Assembly: GCA_020809705.1 (NCBI GenBank)
Contig: CP085835.1
Coordinates: forward strand, 3,038,001-3,102,000
Source: Calonectria ilicicola
Lineage: Eukaryota > Ascomycota > Sordariomycetes > Hypocreales > Nectriaceae
Length of the DNA: 64,000 nucleotides
Direction: 5' to 3'
Part shown: positions 23,920 to 34,876 of the stretch, piece by piece
Numbering within the stretch: position 1 is the stretch's first letter
How the letters are laid out: each line of letters opens with the position of its first letter
Notes under the pieces: model-generated
Told to the model about the DNA's origin: nothing
Seen by the model: the letters and a program-made list of their open reading frames with translations, nothing else
The model's database searches: none
Position numbers and translations under genes: made by a program

Positions 23920-25671
23920 ATGCAAGAGATCGAAACCGATGTGCTCGTGGTGGGCGCCGGTGTATCCGGCCTCTCAATTGCCGCGCTCCTTGCTGCGCAA
24001 GGAGTACGTGTTTTCGCCATCGCGAAGCACAATGGCACGGCACCGGCTCCACGAGCACATGTTACAAACCAAAGAACCATGGAAATATTTCGGGACATGG
24101 GAATTGAAGAAGGCGTCAAGGGCTGCGGGACTTCTCTCGTAGATGCAGGTAGCCTAGTAATGGCTACCAGTCTGACAGGGAAAGAAATTATGCGTTATAG
24201 CTGCTATGGTGGCGGGGATGAACAACTTACCGACTTTGCCAAGGCCAGTCCGTGTCAAATGTGGAACGCGTCGCAAAACCACCTTGAGCCGCTTCTTCTG
24301 ACACAAGCCCGCGAAAATGGTGCTGATGTGCGTTTCTACCATGAGCTAGTGGACATCAACCAGACAGATGAGGGAGTCGTGGCCCAAATTCGCGAACGAA
24401 CGAGCCAAGGAGAATACATCGTCCGCGCTCGATATGCTGTTGGTGCAGACGGAGCCCGCTCAACTGTAGCTGAGAAGATTGGCTTCGGTTTCCAAGGCGA
24501 GCCTGGGCTCATGTCCATGCTGAGCTCTTGGGTGGAGATGGATCTCGCTGAATATGTTGCGCATCGGCCCGCTTGTATCTACTGGATGCTACAGCCTGGA
24601 GACGAGTTCTGGGTAGGCTCTGGAACATGTGTTGTGATGAAGCCGTGGAACGAATGGGTTGTGAACCGGCAATACAATGCAGCCGACGGGGAGCCCGAAT
24701 TGACTGACGAGTCCATCATTGCACATGCTCGCAATGCGTTAGGCATCCCGGAAGATTTACCGATCCGTGTCAAGCACAAAGCCAAATGGCAGGTCAATCA
24801 CATTGTAGCCAATGAATATCGCCGTGGTCGCGTCTTCCTTGCGGGTGATGCGGCCCATCGTCATCCACCATCTAGTGGATTGGGAAGTAATACTTGTGTG
24901 CAAGATGCATATAACCTTGCTTGGAAACTTGCCTTGGTCATCAAAGGGCAAGCGGACGACAAGCTACTGGATAGCTACAACCAAGAGAGACAGCCCATTG
25001 GTAAACAAGTGGTGGACCATGCCATACAGACTCTACATGACATGGCAGCGCTCCCGAAGGCTCTGGGCTTTCAGCGAGGCCAATCGCGAGAAGCAGGGTT
25101 TGCCTCTCTAGAAGAACTGTTCTCAGATGCGGATGGCGCTGAGCAGCGCCGTGAATACTTAGAGGAGCAGGTAAAACTAGGTAACAAGCGTTCAAACGCT
25201 TTGGGTGTGCAGCTGGGGCATCGCTACAAGCACTCAACTGCGATAGTTGATGATGGGACCCCCTTCCCAACTCTACAACGTGATCCCATCCTCTATTATG
25301 AGCCAACAACACATCCAGGTGGGTACATGCCGCATGCGTGGGTTGAGAAAAATAGAAAGCGCATATCGACACTGGACATTTTCGAGCACGGATCTTTCGG
25401 GCTGGTTGTTTCTATCGGAGGAAAGCCTTGGGAAGAAGCTGCTATTTCCGTGAGCCAAGAGTTCGGCATCAAATTGCCTGTTCACTATGTTGGCTACCGC
25501 TGCACCTTTGATGACGTACTCGGAGAATGGAGAAGTCGGCGTGAGATTACTGACCGAGGCGCACTTCTGGTTCGGCCAGATCGACATATTGCCTGGCGCT
25601 CTGTTGATCGCCAACTAAATCCTACTGAGGTACTGAGATCAGTTATCCGGCAGATTCTTGGACGCAACTAA
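23920..25671 (+). CDS. FAD-dependent monooxygenase, phenol-hydroxylase / MhpA-TfdB type
   Basis: One uninterrupted exon encodes 583 residues, usual for group A aromatic hydroxylases with a C-terminal thioredoxin-like domain. The N-terminal dinucleotide-binding motif is VLVVGAGVSGLS. RAHVTNQRTMEIFRDMG follows as in TfdB/MhpA relatives. The DG motif is GADGARS, and the second FAD motif is RVFLAGDAAHRHPPSSGLGS. The C-terminal part (about 450-583, including TLDIFEHGSFGLVVSI and ALLVRPDRHIAWR) is the family's thioredoxin-like end. Expected reaction: NAD(P)H- and O2-dependent hydroxylation of a phenolic ring in the cytosol. It is the best candidate for the ring-hydroxylating step of the cluster. 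Its promoter, shared with the C2H2 regulator, carries both cluster words. Confidence 0.95.
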   Translation: MQEIETDVLVVGAGVSGLSIAALLAAQGVRVFAIAKHNGTAPAPRAHVTNQRTMEIFRDMGIEEGVKGCGTSLVDAGSLVMATSLTGKEIMRYSCYGGGDEQLTDFAKASPCQMWNASQNHLEPLLLTQARENGADVRFYHELVDINQTDEGVVAQIRERTSQGEYIVRARYAVGADGARSTVAEKIGFGFQGEPGLMSMLSSWVEMDLAEYVAHRPACIYWMLQPGDEFWVGSGTCVVMKPWNEWVVNRQYNAADGEPELTDESIIAHARNALGIPEDLPIRVKHKAKWQVNHIVANEYRRGRVFLAGDAAHRHPPSSGLGSNTCVQDAYNLAWKLALVIKGQADDKLLDSYNQERQPIGKQVVDHAIQTLHDMAALPKALGFQRGQSREAGFASLEELFSDADGAEQRREYLEEQVKLGNKRSNALGVQLGHRYKHSTAIVDDGTPFPTLQRDPILYYEPTTHPGGYMPHAWVEKNRKRISTLDIFEHGSFGLVVSIGGKPWEEAAISVSQEFGIKLPVHYVGYRCTFDDVLGEWRSRREITDRGALLVRPDRHIAWRSVDRQLNPTEVLRSVIRQILGRN

Positions 25672-26247
25672 ATATTGAGATGAGGAGTCTTCCTATTATG
25701 AAACCGTACGCTTTGATATTTTGGATATGGTCAGATTAGAGATATAAACACCATTAGCCATTCTTCTAGTCTGGGTATTAATCACAATTATGGTTGTGAT
25801 GCGCATGTACAATATATTCTGGCCAAATCATCTTGGTCAAGATTAACAAGAATAAGCTCAGTTAAATGTTGTTCACACATAAAAGCCGGTTTAAGACCGT
25901 TTCTCCCATTTCCCAGGCACTTCTTTTCGACCAAGTTCCTCAACACCTTGGCATTGTGCTTCATGTTACGGTTCCCATCTGCGGAATATCCTCCGCTGCT
26001 GAACGCTTTCCCATGTAATTCTTTCCGCAAATCAAGGCCGTATGGTGCGGGGCCTTGTTTCTTGAATCACACAGAACTTTATAATGTGTTCCCCACATCT
26101 CCACTGAAGGGGCTTGCTCCCCACATTCGTTCTAGGGTCATATACATGATGGGTGAGGTCTCTGGCTAATTGAGTTCTACAACACAGCTCACTATTTGCA
26201 GTAACTCTGAAATCACAGCTTTCGAATCACAGCTCCGTCGTATAATT
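25672..26247. promoter_or_regulatory. Promoter of the acyl-CoA dehydrogenase gene
   Basis: CCCCAC (GTGGGG on the other strand) occurs at 26091-26096 and 26119-26124. The second is inside GCTCCCCACATTC, the reverse complement of the extended word. GCGGA-N6-TCCGC lies at 25981-25996. The two GTGGGG words are 124-157 bases upstream of the ATG. The left part is the 3' flank of the monooxygenase gene. Confidence 0.55.
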
Positions 26248-27810
26248 ATGTTTTCAACATTGACGAGACGTATTCGGCCGAGTATTCACTCGAGCTTCAA
26301 GTCGATACGGCCACGATTTGTTTCAACTGTTCCTTTCGATTGGCAAGATCCACTTTCTTCCCAAAGCTTGCTTACTACAGAGGAACAAGACATTCAAGAA
26401 ACTGCCCGGGCATACTGTCAGGAGCGACTGCTTCCTCGAGTTCAAGGTGCGTGTATTTCTTTTTCTCAAGATCTGTCGGGCTAATCCATGCACGGATTTA
26501 AAGATGCCTACCGCCACGAAAATTATGAACGAGAAATTCTAAGGGAGATGGGAGAGCTGGGTCTGCTTGGTGCAACAATCTCAACCCACGGATGTGCTGG
26601 GGTAAGCAGTGTCGCCTCTGGACTCATTGCAAAGGAAGTAGAGCGTGTCGATTCCGGATACCGGTCGGGAATGTCTGTACAAAGTTCGCTTGTCATGGGT
26701 CCCATTTCCGAGCACGGGACAGAAGAGCAAAAGGACAGGTTTTTACCCCAACTACGCGATGGAACCATGGTAGGTTGTTTTGGTTTAACGGAGCCTAATC
26801 ACGGCTCAGACCCTGGCTCTATGGAAACGATTGCTAGGCCCCATCCCACAAAAAAGGGCTACTTCTCTCTCTCTGGAGCCAAGACCTGGATCACGAATTC
26901 TCCTATCGCCAATTTGCTCCTTGTATGGGCAAAGCTCGAAGAGACAGGGAAAATCCGAGGCTTCTTGATTGAGCGAGACCAATGTCCTCCTGGAACGCTG
27001 GAAACGCCAGCTCTCAAGTACAAGACTGGTCTTCGGGCCTCGATAACAGGAATGATTCAATTGGATGATTGCCCGGTTCCTGAAGAGAACATGCTGAAGG
27101 TCGAAGGTCTCAAGGGCCCCTTTAGCTGCCTCAATTCTGCCCGCTACGGCATTGCATTTGGCACAATGGGTGCCCTTGAAGACTGCATCCAGCGAGCGAG
27201 GACATATGCAATCGATAGAAAGCAATTCGGAAATCCTCTCGCCAAGTATCAATTGATCCAAAAGAAGTTGAGCGATGCTCTTACAGATGCGACATATGGA
27301 ACGCTTGCTGCCATTCAAGTTGGCCGTCTCAAGGACCAAGGCGAATGTGCACCCGAAATGATATCGATTGTGAAAAGGCAGAATTGCGATAGAGCTTTGA
27401 TGGGAGTACGCACGTAAGTTTCTTATATAATCCGTCGCAAATGCAAAAGCATTCTCCTCAAAAAGAAATTGGTCACCTATACTAATCATCAAATCTAGGC
27501 TGCAAGAGATTTTTGGAGGGTAGGAAAATCACAATTCCCTATCAATATAGGTTTTACTGACTGGTGTTAGAAATGCTGTTTCTGACGAGTATCACATTGG
27601 TAAGCTTGATGAAATTCTAGTAAAAGAAATGAGCAGAGTAACTGAACGTCATCAGGCCGGCATGTTGCCAATCTCTTTGTGGTCCAAACATATGAAGGGC
27701 AATCCGACATACATTGTAGGTTCGAATGCCCACCGGCTTAGCTAGAAGCTAATGAGTACATAGCCATGATAATCGGCAAGGGTATTGTTGGAACACAGGC
27801 TTTTTATTAA
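26248..27810 (+). CDS. Mitochondrial acyl-CoA dehydrogenase, glutaryl-CoA dehydrogenase-like
   Basis: Six exons (26248-26446, 26504-27413, 27499-27519, 27571-27599, 27656-27715, 27764-27810) give 421 residues. The start at 26248 opens an Arg/Ser-rich presequence ([19 protein letters not shown]) expected to target mitochondria. The FAD/substrate region has [15 protein letters not shown] and [10 protein letters not shown]. The C-terminal helical domain has [18 protein letters not shown]. The four tiny 3' exons rebuild [19 protein letters not shown] and TYEGQSDIH, where the Glu of YEG aligns with the catalytic base of glutaryl-CoA dehydrogenase. The enzyme should oxidise, possibly with decarboxylation, a short dicarboxylyl- or aryl-CoA. 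Neighbours suggest late steps of an aromatic or lactone catabolic route. It is convergent with the FAH-like gene. Confidence 0.92.
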
Positions 27811-27968
27811 ATAATAGACGAGGCCTTGGAAGGTAGACTAGATTAAGTTCCATGACGAGGGAAAGCCCAGCTGGACTTTATAGCATGATAAATTGGATGA
27901 AGATATTGGATGCGAAATATCGAATTTGCACTTGGGTTCTCACGTTTATGACAAAAAGGTACATACAA

Positions 27969-29044
27969 CTATATCATGGGATGTACATCTGAAGTGCTCC
28001 GCTGCAAGAATACCATCTTGTTTCGTATCTCTCCGATCCCGCTGATAGAAACTTGGACAATGTCACCATCCTGTAGCCACTTCGGCGGCTTCATCCCAAG
28101 AGCCACACCACCAGGTGTGCCTGTCAGAATGACAGATCCTTGCTCTAGAGTCGTTCCCTGGCTCGCAAATGCAATTATTTGTCTCACTCCGAACACTAAA
28201 TCGCTCGTGTTTGCTTCTTGGCGAAGGTCACCATTCACTCTGGTCTCAAGCACGAGGCCATCCGCCGCGCCTAGTACCTAAAGTAGTCCGTTAGTTCATA
28301 TCCCTCTATTTGATCACAGCCGCAATGCTTACCTGCGGGGAAATAATCGCTGGCCCAATCGGCGCAAATGCGTCAAAGCCTTTCGCAAAACACCACTGCG
28401 GAACAGAGCCTGCAAAATGGGGATCACGTTGCCACGTCCGTGCAGAGATGTCGTTGGCGACGGCGTATCCGGCCACATACTCCAGTGCATTCTCAGGAGC
28501 AATATCCTTTCCTGCTTTACCAATTACGATGGCCTACAAAACGTTAAAATCGAGGGTACCATGAGAATGATGGTGGGTTTCGAAATTACAAGTTCTCCTT
28601 CGTAATCAAGTTGTTCATGCTGAGCAATCTTTGGTACCGGGATGTCATCAGTCCATCCTGTCGTTGATCCGGATGGCTTAATAAAAATTGACGGGTAGGG
28701 AGGCGGTGCTCTCCCTGTTTCCTTGACTGAAATCGGGAGAAAATATATTAGTTGTGCGTCTCAAAAATCACTAGACAATTCCACATACTATGTTTGGCAT
28801 AATTTAAGCCGATGCAACGAATGATCGGTACGTCTTGAGGACTTAAGGGACCCACAAGCTTTTTAACATGCAGAATCTTGCCTGTAGCTTTTGCACTGAA
28901 CAAGTCTTTCCCGACCAACTCACGGGCTGTGAGCTTCCCTTCCTGTAATAAGACCATCAATTCTTCTCCGGAATCTACCAGCGCATCACCAAAGCAGAGA
29001 TGACCCTCATGGTCAATAAATTTTATGAATCGAAGCCAAGACAT
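27969..29044 (-). CDS. Fumarylacetoacetate hydrolase (FAH)-family protein
   Basis: Four exons (29044-28789, 28726-28590, 28533-28333, 28277-27969) give 300 residues, typical for single-domain FAH-family enzymes. IRCIGLNYAKH precedes the first intron. FIKPSG follows, then DYEGELAIVIG with the paired metal-binding glutamates. GYAVANDISART has the metal-binding Asp. The end has VILTGTPGGVALG and DIVQVSISGIGEIRN. Family members hydrolyse C-C bonds of acylpyruvates or decarboxylate/isomerise 2-oxo-dioates in aromatic degradation; which one cannot be told. The ATG at 29044 is preferred over a longer frame because MSWLRFIKFID aligns with the normal start. GTGGGG lies 114 bases upstream. Confidence 0.93.
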
Positions 29045-29409
29045 GGTGGTTGTATTCCAAGTAAAAAGGACGCAGGGATGTTGAAATGGTGGGAAGTAGG
29101 TCGCAAAACATTTAGCGGGAGTCAACTTTGTTTAAATGGCTTCGGCTGCCCCAGTATGTGGGGTTGGAGAATGGGGCCCTTGATCTTGGGGAAAATTGGA
29201 GCTTTTTCCTACTACGCTCAACTAAGCCGCGGCATTTCTTACAATATTTATGACGTACAGGTGTGCGAATATGACGACTTAGCCTACGCTTCGCTAACAT
29301 CTTCATCCTTGGGCTTGGGCCTTTGTAACGCATATACAATACAGATTGTTCAATTTACCGTCTGAAAACCATTTATTTTTATTCAATCATTTGTGTAGTA
29401 CATTGAGCT
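29045..29409. promoter_or_regulatory. Promoter of the FAH-family gene
   Basis: GTGGGG lies at 29158-29163 (context TATGTGGGGTTGG), about 115 bases upstream of the FAH-family ATG. The remainder is the 3' flank of the next minus-strand gene. No GCGGAA palindrome is seen. Confidence 0.5.
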
Positions 29410-30322
29410 TTATTTCTTCAAAGCATTCTGAATCTCCTTTGAAAGAGCATCTATGTCAAAGGTTGAAATTGGACGATCTGCCCACTCTGCAATTCTAGTA
29501 ACAGCGCTGATCACACTCTTGACACATGAAACTGAGTTTCCAATACCCAACGTCGCCTTAATATGGCTCTTCGTCTGCCTGACAGCTCCTAGTGCGGCAA
29601 TCGAAGCGGCAATTATGAGGTGAGATTGTTCAGGCTGGAACACCTCCTCATTTGCCTTGGATATCAGGTACCCCCATGTAACAACGGTGGAGCAGGTAAC
29701 TGAAAATAGCCATTAGACGATCGATATTGCATATGTTTTGCGGTTGACTTACAGAGGTCAGTAAAATAGTTATCCATCAATTTAAATATATCCGAATTTC
29801 CAACTCCGCTATAAATCCGAGAGCGCAGTTCGCGGCCCTTCTTCACATCTTCCTCATCAATTGTCGTCTTTCGTAGAACTTTGGTCGAAGCATACGCCGG
29901 GCCTTTTCGCTGCACTACACCAATCATCCCATAGCATGCTGGGATGCAAGTTGGCATCCCCAAGTATGGAAAAACAATAGTAATTGCTTCTCTGAGGCAA
30001 AGGAATATTTTTTGTGACTCCTCTGGTGTCGAGTCGAACGTGATGTCGTCAAAAAACTGACCAACGACATCCGCGCGACCGACAGCGCAACATGCGGCAG
30101 CCTGTTTGGAAAGTCAGTGACCGGGGGATAGAAGGCTATAGCGGACTAACATACGATGATTGCGTAAGAATACTCCTTCAACTCCGGATGCGCCGCGACT
30201 AGCTCAGAATTGAGTCCAAGAAAGAAGTCTCTCTGATACGGCTGTGAGCCAGCCTTGACATTGGTAGAAACATATTTCTTGTCCCATTCGGACATGAAGG
30301 AATCCGTAGTCCAGTCAAACAT
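29410..30322 (-). CDS. Carboxymuconolactone decarboxylase / AhpD-like protein
   Basis: Three exons (30322-30155, 30101-29753, 29699-29410) give 268 residues. The segment AYAIIVAAACCAVGRADVVGQ-like region and the C-terminal HLIIAASIAALGAVRQTKSHIKATLG helix resemble the AhpD-like fold of gamma-carboxymuconolactone decarboxylases, although the central region is longer than in bacterial forms. The helix lacks the CxxC of true AhpD peroxidase partners, so decarboxylase-like or non-redox chemistry is more likely. Start 30322 (MFDWTTDSFM) is chosen over a longer frame whose extension has no protein-like character. It is divergent from the DUF3500 gene across 506 bases containing three GTGGGG words. 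The family call is moderate; the gene structure is good. Confidence 0.75.
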
Positions 30323-30828
30323 GTTGGTATCGTGTGCTAGTAGGTGGGAGTGGAAGGTAAGCGAAAGCACTGAATCTCTCAGAGGACGCCCCAAGAAACC
30401 AGCTTTGTCTCCTCAGTCTCGCCAACGGAAGCTGAAATTAAGAACTGGAAGGGAAGGGTGGGCACCCCACAATGAGCCGTCGGGTGTGTGGGCATCTAGA
30501 CTTGGTGTGTGGGGAGCCACTTTCATTGGTGTCCCGTACGTCTCTAGCAACTCTAACGAAAGCTTGCTGCCAGAAGACCACGCGCCCCACGGCCCTCATT
30601 CCGCTTCCGAGGGGAATTGAGGTCGTGGGATTGATGGCATCAGCCCATTCCTTCTATTCTAACTGTGCATCAAGCCTGAAGAAGCACCGATTCCCAGCAT
30701 ATATTCAGCCTAACTTGTCCGGTCCACCCGTCTATCCGCCAAGACGTCTAATTCGTCATTTTCTGCCATTTTACATCAGCACTGCCGACACCATTGTGAA
30801 ATCAACTAAGATCAAATTTTAGCTCAGC
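30323..30828. promoter_or_regulatory. Divergent promoter with three GTGGGG words
   Basis: CCCCAC lies at 30475-30480 and 30585-30590. GTGGGG lies at 30509-30514, in the extended form TGTGGGGAGCC. Between the CMD-like and DUF3500 genes these sites could serve both. A TTCCGCTTCCG stretch near 30598 holds two half-sites but no palindrome. Confidence 0.55.
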
Positions 30829-32094
30829 ATGAAAACAGTACGCAACCCATCGGCATTTCGGGAATACATTCCCCCACAAGACACGACCAGAAGCATCGAG
30901 CTTACAAAATCCAACACATATGAGTGGGCTGAGTTACGATGCGCTGAGCCATTCATGGTTGGTTGGATGAAGAAATGGGAGGAATTATCCAGTGAGCCTT
31001 ACAAGGGTATCTCTACCGATGGTCATGTAATCTCGGATTTGTATCGGCTAGCCGACGAATCCGAGGATCTCGGAGCCCCCACGGGTGAAATGGTGGTGGC
31101 TGCGCAGAAGATCCTTGACCTTGCAACGCCGGAGCAAAAGCAAGCGATTCTTAGGCCCATCGATGCACCGGAATGGCGCCGCTGGATCAACCCAGAGATT
31201 TACATATTCAGACATGGTGTACGACTTGAGGAGGCTTCTGAAGAGCTCGTCACTGCAGTTCATGCGCTCATGCGGGCAAGCCTTTCTGAAATCGGGTACG
31301 ACAGAGCGAATGGATGCATGAACACCAACCAGTTCCTTGGAGAAGTGGTGAATGGAAAAGGTGTTTTGAACAAGGATTCATACAATTTTGTGATATTCGG
31401 CAGACCTTCAGAAACCGAGCCATGGGGTTGGCAGCTATTTGGTCATCACCTGGACTTGAACGTCTTCGTTGTAAGGAAACAAATGGTAGTTTCGCCCGTC
31501 TTTCTGGGAGCGGAGCCCAACGTCATTGACCAAGGACCGCATGAAGGGACTGAGCTCTTCACCAATCAGGAACAAGTGGGCTTGGAGCTGATGCAATCCA
31601 TGGATGAGGCGCTACAGAAAAAAGTACGGATATTTACCGAGCTCAGTGGTTCCGAATATCCCGAATGGCGCTTTCACCGTGCTGACCAACGTCATTTGGG
31701 AGGAGCCTTCCAGGATAATAGGATAGTTCCGTACGAGGGCGTCAAGGTGGCCGAGTTTTCGGAAAGTCAACAGGAATCGGTTCGCAAACTACTCATCATG
31801 GGTCTAAGCTACCTTCCGAAGAAAGCTTTGGATACAAAGATGGAAGAAATTTCACGCCACTGGGATCAAACATATTTTTGTTGGATCGGCGGGTTCCAAA
31901 TCGGAGATGCTTTCTACTACAAGGTGCATTCTCCGGTGGTCATGGCCGAATTCGACCATCATAGTGGCGTGTTTTTGAACAACAAAGTCCCCTTGCCGTT
32001 CCATATTCATACCCTGGTGAGGACGCCAAACGGTAATGATTATGGCTCGGAGCTTCTAAAACAGTTTCAGAACTCGCGCAGCAACGGAGATTGA
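30829..32094 (+). CDS. DUF3500 family protein
   Basis: A single exon encodes 421 residues, typical for DUF3500 proteins. No signal peptide or membrane segment is seen. Recognisable family sequence includes WGWQLFGHHLDLNVFVV and PVFLGAEPNVID. Near the end are WDQTYFCWIGG, VVMAEFDHHSGVFL and PLPFHIHTLVRTPNGNDYG. The conserved His/Asp/Glu-rich motifs (GHHLDL, EFDHHSG, HIHT) suggest a metal site or hydrolase-like chemistry, but I know of no established reaction. Its presence beside aromatic-degradation-type enzymes, in a shared promoter with three GTGGGG words, gives a testable context for the family. Confidence 0.88.
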   Translation: MKTVRNPSAFREYIPPQDTTRSIELTKSNTYEWAELRCAEPFMVGWMKKWEELSSEPYKGISTDGHVISDLYRLADESEDLGAPTGEMVVAAQKILDLATPEQKQAILRPIDAPEWRRWINPEIYIFRHGVRLEEASEELVTAVHALMRASLSEIGYDRANGCMNTNQFLGEVVNGKGVLNKDSYNFVIFGRPSETEPWGWQLFGHHLDLNVFVVRKQMVVSPVFLGAEPNVIDQGPHEGTELFTNQEQVGLELMQSMDEALQKKVRIFTELSGSEYPEWRFHRADQRHLGGAFQDNRIVPYEGVKVAEFSESQQESVRKLLIMGLSYLPKKALDTKMEEISRHWDQTYFCWIGGFQIGDAFYYKVHSPVVMAEFDHHSGVFLNNKVPLPFHIHTLVRTPNGNDYGSELLKQFQNSRSNGD

Positions 32095-33135
32095 AGTAGC
32101 ATCCAGCACTATATGGTAGGATTCAATGTGGGAACGCAATGTACACAGATGTTAGTATTTATTCCAGATAGCAAACGATTTCAAACTCATTGATGAACCT
32201 CTCATGAATCACTTCAACTTCCATACCGAACAGCAAAATGTTACGGACCGATTCAGAATTAAAAGTGAATTATTCCGTATCGATTCGGCCTTCATTCAAA
32301 TATGAAGACCTGGTTATTCAACTTCCGCTCTTGTCCAGTTTACTGCCGCCAAGCTCACGCCAAGCGAACTGACACCCTTACGACGTTAGAAAATAAGCTT
32401 CAAGGTTTTGCGCAGTCCTTCTATTAACTTTAAAAGCTCCGGGATCCGAGCGTCGTTTTTTATCAACATGTGTAGGGTATGGTCCGAAATGTAGATGGCG
32501 GCAGTTGAGCGGGATTTCGGGATTTCAGGCTTGAACCGTACGCCGGAGTGGTTAAAAGTTTAGAGCATTTTTGACAGATATTCGCGTAGTCTACTTTAGA
32601 ACATCCCATATTATCGCATAATATTTAGTCCTCCAGCTTTTTTCGCATCGGAACCCAGATGATTATGAAGCCCCGAACGGGAATAGGATGAGAAACTATA
32701 CATATTCTACGAATTGATTGGATATAAGTTGTAATGTCTAACCTAAGTAGTTATATAATAAAATGAAAGCAATCTCGGTTGGAAATCCTACACAGCATGA
32801 GTCATGCTTCCTTTTCCCAAATGGGAAGCGGATGTCTGGCCCGACATCTCATTGTAAAGTCTAGCTTGTTCAACGGGCATTCCGATAACCTTTGCGAATC
32901 CCACTTCCCCACGGGTTTTCCGCAAGTAGCGGGCGCCATCGCCCTAGTAGAATGCGGGGAAAAGTCAAATGTTAGTTATCACCCCGTATTAGTGCGGAAC
33001 TAGAGCTGAAGATTCCGCCTTTAATCACAAGGATTTATAGAAGGCATCAAATAGAAAGGGGGCAGAAAGCAATGAATCTTGGATCCTAGGATTCTCTGAA
33101 CTCATTGTTTCTTTAATACATCTTTGCGATCAACA
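32095..33135. promoter_or_regulatory. Intergenic region with the second MFS promoter
   Basis: The left 700 bases hold nothing recognisable. The right part has CCCCAC at 32907-32912 and GCGGAA-N13-TTCCGC at 32994-33018, about 120 bases upstream of the MFS ATG. GCGG and TTTTCCGC fragments near 32920-32935 are extra half-sites. Confidence 0.5.
32994..33018. promoter_or_regulatory. Inverted repeat GCGGAA-N13-TTCCGC (MFS promoter)
   Basis: Arms and 13-base spacing are identical to the site at 23460-23484. It lies 118 bases upstream of the MFS start codon. Confidence 0.5.
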
Positions 33136-34876
33136 ATGCACGAGAAAGTTGATGTGGCACATTGTGAGAATGGGAGCCAGGACCATGTCACTACCCAGGC
33201 TCTTCCTGATGCTGTCAGAAGAGAAAATGGCGGCGTGCTTCTAGACGTTCAGGGCCTGGATGGACAATCTGCTCTCAAACTTGCACCGGATGGACATGTA
33301 TGGCAAACTGATTTCAAAAAGCATCATGGTGCTAACATCGCATGACCCAGACTGTTCTTCTCCCTCAACCCACTGATGATCCCGACGATCCTCTCAACTG
33401 GTCCTGGACGCGTAAACATATGATTCTTCTCACTGTTGCCTGGGCTGCACTTTGCACAGATTTCACGGCTGCCGCAGGTTCAGCCATTATCTTTCCCCAA
33501 GCAGCCCAATGGGACATCACTCCGAATCGAGCTAATGACCCGAATGCGTTGTGTGTTTTGTTCAAGTAAGGTGTCACAATTTGCATTTAATCGTCAAGTT
33601 TCTAACAATATGATAGTGGTCTGGGAGGCCTTCTTTGGGTGCCCCTGGCCTCCATCTGGGGTCGAGCTCCTGTACTGTTCTGGACGACCGTTATAGGTTT
33701 AGGAGTTAATCTCGGTTCCGCTGCCGCTGAGTCGTACGCGGTATACTTTGCCATGAGAGTTCTTTCGGGATTATTCCTAACCAGCGGCCAAACTATGACA
33801 ATTGCTGTCCTTAAAGATATGTTTTTCTTCCACGAACGCGCTCGAAAAATTGGCTTGTGGGCTGTCCTTTATATCGCTTCTCCGTATCTCGGCCCCTGCC
33901 TCGCCAACTTTGTTATTTACGAGACCCATCACTGGCCTGATGTCTACTGGATGTGTTCTGGGGTCGTTGGTATCCAACTCATCCTGGTGGTGGCTTTTAT
34001 GGATGAGACCTGGTTTAATCGCGACGTGGCAGATAAGGAGCACCCTCCTCGGTCGCATGGAATTGTCGGTCGGTTTATGAGATTGACTGGTATCTGGCAA
34101 ATCCGACACTCTTCATATTTCCTGGATACGGTACCGGTTCTGAAGAAATTCTTTGCCACCATCATGAAGCCTCAGTTTGCTCTGATTTGCGTTGCCTAGT
34201 TAGTTCACTACCCCCTTAACATTTGATCAGTTTCGGACCAGCTGGCTAACACATCTCTAGCATGCTCTGTTTTACTTGGGCCATCGGCGTCAATATTTCC
34301 ATCAACTTGCTATTCTCGACAGCAAAGGCGGCTGGCGGTTACGGTTATACAACCAAGGACATTGGCTTCTTATATTTCGCCAACATTGGTGGCGTGTTCT
34401 TCGGCGAGATCTTTGGGCACTATTTCAACGACTTTATGGCAAATCGCTCCATCAAACGGAACAATGGTGTCTTCAAGCCAGAAGTGCGTCTTTGGACTGT
34501 TTACATTTCCATTTTCTTCATGGTGCCTGCTCTCATCCTCCTAGGCCAAGCGCTTGAAAGGACATTATCAGTAGTGGCATCCGTTTTTGGTCTAGGTACC
34601 TTTGCCTTTGGAATTATGGTCATGTCTGTCTCGGTTACATCCTACGGCCTTGACTCCTACCCTACGGTTCCCGCAGAAATCAGTTGCTGGCTGCAATTCG
34701 CGCGTACTGTTGGAGGATTTAGTGTGGGCTATTTCCAACAGCCATGGTTGGAGCTCGTTGGTGCCGATGCAAGCTTCGGCACCCAGGCCGGTATCGTGGC
34801 CTTTGCTACTATCCCCGTGGTACTTGCACACTACTATGGTCCGTCTCTTAGACTGAAAGCTGGTCCTATTGAGTAA
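33136..34876 (+). CDS. MFS transporter, DHA1 (12-TM) type
   Basis: Four exons (33136-33297, 33351-33565, 33617-34198, 34261-34876) encode 524 residues. A charged cytosolic N-terminus ends in DDPDDPLNWSWTRKH, the usual entry of fungal DHA1 transporters before TM1 (LLTVAWAALCTDF). TM2-4 carry PLASIWGRAPVLFW and MRVLSGLFLTSGQTM. Two six-helix halves are separated by a cytosolic loop (DVADKEHPPRSHG). The third intron, beginning with GTTAGT, restores CVAYMLCFTWAIGVN. The carrier probably moves the cluster's substrate or product; direction cannot be told. Its promoter holds GCGGAA-N13-TTCCGC and a CCCCAC word, supporting co-regulation with the rest of the cluster. Confidence 0.9.

Noticed and set aside
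27715..27735. GGTTCGAATGCC, which resembles a tRNA T-loop
   Set aside because: No acceptor stem, D-arm or anticodon arm is present, and the site lies in the last intron of the acyl-CoA dehydrogenase gene.
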